Below are positions 12,568 to 15,847 of a stretch of 15,847 nt of DNA, piece by piece; the stretch's first letter is position 1; each line of letters starts with the position of its first letter. Where the stretch lies: contig JAAYFZ010000060.1 in the NCBI GenBank assembly GCA_012727965.1, forward strand, positions 1 through 15,847. The letters run 5' to 3'. The notes below the pieces were generated by a model, which searched no databases, was not told where the DNA came from, and saw only the letters and a program-made list of their open reading frames with translations. The translations under genes and the position numbers were made by a program. The DNA comes from Clostridiaceae bacterium. Lineage in GTDB: Bacteria; Bacillota; Clostridia; Saccharofermentanales; UBA5734.

Positions 12568-15500
12568 ATGGAAGCAAACAGCCAAGTCAGAAGAGTTTAT
12601 GTAGTGAAACGTCCTGGTTTTGATATTGAAGCTCAGGGAATTGCTGCAGATCTTAGAGAAAATCTTGGGTTGACCGGACTGGAGTCGGTACGGATTTTCA
12701 ACAGATATGATGTATCTGGAATTAGTGATGATGATTTTTCTAAATCAATTGCGCAGGTTTTCGCTGAAGCACCTGTAGACGATGTTTTTGTCGAAGAAAT
12801 TGATTTAAGTACAGAAGATGCTGTTATAGCAGTAGAAGCATTGCCCGGACAATATGATCAGCGTGCTGATTCTGCTGCGCAGTGCATCCAGATCGTAACT
12901 TGTGGTGAACGTCCTCTGTGCAGGACCGCCAGAATCTTCGCTTTTCAGGGTGATATATCAGAAGAACAACTCGAACAAATCAGAAAATGGCTGATTAATC
13001 CTGTCGAATCGCGCGAGGCTTCTCTTATTAAGCCAGAAACGCTTGAGGATGAGCTTGAAGCACCAGAAGATATTGAGAATGTTGTCGGGCTGACTGACTC
13101 TGATGACAATGCCCTGGAAAAACTCCGCAGAACCTCCGGCCTGGCTATGTCACTCGAGGATCTGAAATTTATACGGACATATTTTAAACAAGAGCAGCGA
13201 GATCCCAGCTGGACTGAGCTGCGTGTACTTGATACATATTGGTCAGATCATTGCAGACATACTACATTCTTAACAGAGATAGATGATATCGTCTTCGAAA
13301 ATGATGATGAGCTCAGCCGTCATATTCAGAGTGTTCTGGCTGATTACAGGCAGAAAAGAGAAGAAATCTATGGAGACAGACTGGCAAACAAACCAGAATG
13401 TCTGATGGATCTCGCGACAATTGCTATGAAACATCTTCGTGACAATGGCCAGCTGGCTGATCTTGATCAGTCTGAGGAAATAAATGCCTGCAGTATAAAA
13501 GTAGAAATTGAGGTCGATGGCAAGCCTCAAGATTATCTTGTGATGTTCAAAAATGAAACTCATAACCATCCTACTGAGATCGAACCATTTGGTGGTGCGG
13601 CTACTTGTCTGGGCGGTGCGATCAGAGATCCGCTATCTGGACGGTCATATGTTTATCAGGCCATGAGAGTGACAGGCAGCGGTGATCCGACAGTACCTGT
13701 TTCTGAAACTCTGCCAGGAAAGCTTCCACAGCGAAAACTGACAAAAACAGCAGCACATGGCTATAGCTCTTATGGAAATCAGATTGGTCTGGCAACAGGT
13801 TTGGTAGATGAGATATATCATCCGGGTTATATTGCAAAAAGAATGGAAATTGGTGCTGTTATTGCTGCAGCACCTGCGGATCAGGTTAGAAGAGAAGTCC
13901 CGGCAGCTGGTGACCAGATAATTCTGCTCGGCGGCAGAACCGGCAGGGATGGCTGCGGCGGCGCAACAGGTTCTTCTAAGGCACATACTGAGGAATCCCT
14001 GATTACATGTGGATCTGAGGTTCAGAAGGGCAATCCGCCTACTGAGAGAAAAATCCAGAGACTTTTCAGAAATCCTGAGGTCGCGCATATGATCAAGCGC
14101 TGTAATGACTTCGGAGCTGGAGGCGTCTCAGTTGCTATCGGCGAGCTCGCACCTGGATTGATCATCGATCTTGACAAGGTTCCCAAAAAATATGAAGGTC
14201 TTGACGGCACAGAACTTGCTATCTCCGAATCTCAGGAGAGAATGGCCGTTGTTGTTGACGCCAAGGATGCTGCTGATTTCATCGCAGCGGCTGATCTCGA
14301 GAACCTCGAGGCTGTTCCAGTTGCAGAAGTAACAGCAGAGCCAAGAATGATCATGAAATGGCGAAATAGAAAAATCGTTGACCTGTCACGAGAATTTATC
14401 GATAGTAATGGGGCCCCGCAGCATATATCGATCAGAGTTAAATCTGCTGATGATACCAGTACTTTGTTCTCAAACGAAGAACAGTCCAATTCAACTGACT
14501 CATTCGTATCAACACTCATAGATAGAATGAACAGTCTTACTCATTGTTCGAGAAAAGGCCTGGTAGAGATGTTCGACAGTACGATCGGTGCAGGTACTAT
14601 ACTTATGCCATTTGGCGGAAGATATCAATTGACTGCAGAAGAGGGTATGGCAGCGCTTATACCTGTTTTGAAAGGTCAGACAGATAATTGTAGTTTCATG
14701 ACATACGGATTTGATCCTGTTTTGTCCACTAGAAGTCCTTTTCACGGGGCATATTATGCTGTCCTACATTCGATTTCCCGGCTTGCGGCCATGGGTGCTG
14801 ATCCTTTCAGTGCCAGACTGACTTTTCAGGAATATTTCGAGCGACTGACAGATGAAACCAAATGGGGCAAGCCACTAATGGCTCTACTTGGTGCTTATCA
14901 GGCTCAGCTCGATTTCACATCGCCTGCTATTGGTGGAAAAGATAGCATGTCAGGCAGCTTCAATGACCTGCATGTTCCACCGACTCTAGTTTCTTTTGCC
15001 GTTGCCACAGGCAAAGCTCAGCATGTATGTTCAGCAACTTTCCCTCAGACAGGACTATCCGTCTGGCTGTTGGATGTTAAGAAAGATGATCTTGGCATGC
15101 CGGATATATGTGATTGGCGGGAGAAGCTGGGACTGATTTATAAAATGCAGCAGCAAGGTCAGGTAGAAGCAGCTTCCACAGTAGATGCCGGGGGAATTGC
15201 CGTTGCCATTGCCAGACAATGTTTAGGTGAGAAGCTGGGCTTCAAATTTGATACAACGCTTACCGCTAGAGATGTATTCGATCCACGTACAGGATCTATA
15301 CTACTTGCGGTATCTGATATAGAAGGTGTGAATCTGCTAAGACGAAATGGTGCCCTGCTCATTGGTCAGACTATGTCTGATCGAGAAATAGTTTTCGGAG
15401 GTCAGAGAGTCGATCTGGAGACTGTTATCGCCGGCTGGCAGAATAAACTGGAAAAAGTCTTCCCGACTGACGTTAAGAATAAACCGGAAATTGACAGCAG

Positions 15501-15847
15501 ACTTGCAGAGAATACTTATCTGAAAAATTATAGTGCAATTAAAAACAAATCAGAAATTAAGACAAGTGCTCCTTATGTTATGAATAGCAGTAAGGCAAGA
15601 CCAAAGGTATTCATACCGGTTTTCCCCGGCACAAATTGTGAGTACGATACTCAGAAGGCCTTCGAAAACGCGGGTGCATCTACTGATATTCTTGTTGTGC
15701 GGAACCTATCACATCAGGCAATCACTGAAACTATCGCTGAGATGGAGAGAAGAATAGCAAAAGCTCAGATCATTATGCTGCCAGGAGGCTTCAGCGGCGG
15801 CGACGAACCAGAAGGATCAGGTAAATTTATTGCGGCTGCCTTGCGAA
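12568..15847 (+). CDS. purL: Phosphoribosylformylglycinamidine synthase, single-chain (PurL with fused glutaminase), 5' part
   Basis: The gene runs off the right edge; 1093 residues are visible of an expected ~1250. The enzyme makes FGAM from FGAR, ATP and glutamine in purine synthesis. Domains in order: an N-terminal PurS-like domain opening RRVYVVKRPGFDIEA with QRADSAAQC; the linker with WSDHCRHTTF (225-234); the first synthetase half with FKNETHNHPTEIEPFGG from 327 and GGRTGRDGCGGATGSS from 455, then NDFGAGGVSVAIGELAPG; the second half with GGKDSMSGSF at 789-798; and the amidotransferase from about 1013 (VFIPVFPGTNCEYDT, then PGGFSGGDEPEGSGKF). The catalytic cysteine and His/Glu of the glutaminase lie beyond the edge. 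I chose ATG 12568 (AAGGA at 12553-12557, 10 nt upstream), which leaves six residues before the conserved RRVYV; an in-frame ATG at 12514 would add 18 residues but has a poor site. The frame is intact throughout. It shares the strand with htpG, 126 bp downstream of it. Confidence 0.96.
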   Translation, partial: MEANSQVRRVYVVKRPGFDIEAQGIAADLRENLGLTGLESVRIFNRYDVSGISDDDFSKSIAQVFAEAPVDDVFVEEIDLSTEDAVIAVEALPGQYDQRADSAAQCIQIVTCGERPLCRTARIFAFQGDISEEQLEQIRKWLINPVESREASLIKPETLEDELEAPEDIENVVGLTDSDDNALEKLRRTSGLAMSLEDLKFIRTYFKQEQRDPSWTELRVLDTYWSDHCRHTTFLTEIDDIVFENDDELSRHIQSVLADYRQKREEIYGDRLANKPECLMDLATIAMKHLRDNGQLADLDQSEEINACSIKVEIEVDGKPQDYLVMFKNETHNHPTEIEPFGGAATCLGGAIRDPLSGRSYVYQAMRVTGSGDPTVPVSETLPGKLPQRKLTKTAAHGYSSYGNQIGLATGLVDEIYHPGYIAKRMEIGAVIAAAPADQVRREVPAAGDQIILLGGRTGRDGCGGATGSSKAHTEESLITCGSEVQKGNPPTERKIQRLFRNPEVAHMIKRCNDFGAGGVSVAIGELAPGLIIDLDKVPKKYEGLDGTELAISESQERMAVVVDAKDAADFIAAADLENLEAVPVAEVTAEPRMIMKWRNRKIVDLSREFIDSNGAPQHISIRVKSADDTSTLFSNEEQSNSTDSFVSTLIDRMNSLTHCSRKGLVEMFDSTIGAGTILMPFGGRYQLTAEEGMAALIPVLKGQTDNCSFMTYGFDPVLSTRSPFHGAYYAVLHSISRLAAMGADPFSARLTFQEYFERLTDETKWGKPLMALLGAYQAQLDFTSPAIGGKDSMSGSFNDLHVPPTLVSFAVATGKAQHVCSATFPQTGLSVWLLDVKKDDLGMPDICDWREKLGLIYKMQQQGQVEAASTVDAGGIAVAIARQCLGEKLGFKFDTTLTARDVFDPRTGSILLAVSDIEGVNLLRRNGALLIGQTMSDREIVFGGQRVDLETVIAGWQNKLEKVFPTDVKNKPEIDSRLAENTYLKNYSAIKNKSEIKTSAPYVMNSSKARPKVFIPVFPGTNCEYDTQKAFENAGASTDILVVRNLSHQAITETIAEMERRIAKAQIIMLPGGFSGGDEPEGSGKFIAAALR

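Noticed and set aside
13645..14088. Antisense open frame inside purL
   Set aside because: PurL motifs are continuous here; the opposite-strand translation shows no recognisable family.

Overview
The window looks like ordinary chromosome from a Gram-positive anaerobe of the Clostridia (Firmicutes). The evidence is the strong AGGAGG-type ribosome binding sites, a UUG start, extended -10 promoters (TGnTATAAT), a single-chain FGAM synthase with a fused glutaminase domain, an ACT/UPF0210 gene pair, and a RACo-like corrinoid activator. I cannot name genus or species. I see no insertion sequence, phage gene, CRISPR array, tRNA or rRNA.

Layout. Positions 1-1986 (+) hold the 3' part of a DUF4445/RACo-type ATPase that reactivates corrinoid proteins, then a 5-formyltetrahydrofolate cyclo-ligase 4 bp later; this is a one-carbon/B12-related pair. 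Positions 2050-2784 (+) encode an RNase Z-like metallo-beta-lactamase-fold hydrolase. Positions 2930-6459 (+) are a tight three-gene run: a small ACT-domain protein, a UPF0210/DUF711 'PFL family' protein, and a TPR protein that starts at TTG 2 bp after its neighbour. Positions 6511-9193 (-) are argG-argH, the last two steps of arginine synthesis, converging on the TPR gene. Their apparent terminator lies inside the end of the TPR coding sequence. Positions 9194-9509 are a divergent regulatory region with phased ArgR-like sites, a 14-bp palindrome and a repeated AGTATAC element. Positions 9510-10391 (+) encode a class IV PLP aminotransferase-fold enzyme, 10546-12441 (+) encode htpG, and 12568 to the window end (+) is purL, cut off in its glutaminase domain.

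How the genes fit together. Most are housekeeping: folate C1 salvage, corrinoid repair, arginine synthesis, purine synthesis and protein folding. Formyl-THF chemistry links the cyclo-ligase loosely to purine synthesis. The least understood unit is the ACT-UPF0210-TPR operon. The first two members are a known pair of unknown function, and the TPR protein is a candidate third partner. I found nothing that amounts to a defence, mobile or secondary-metabolite system.
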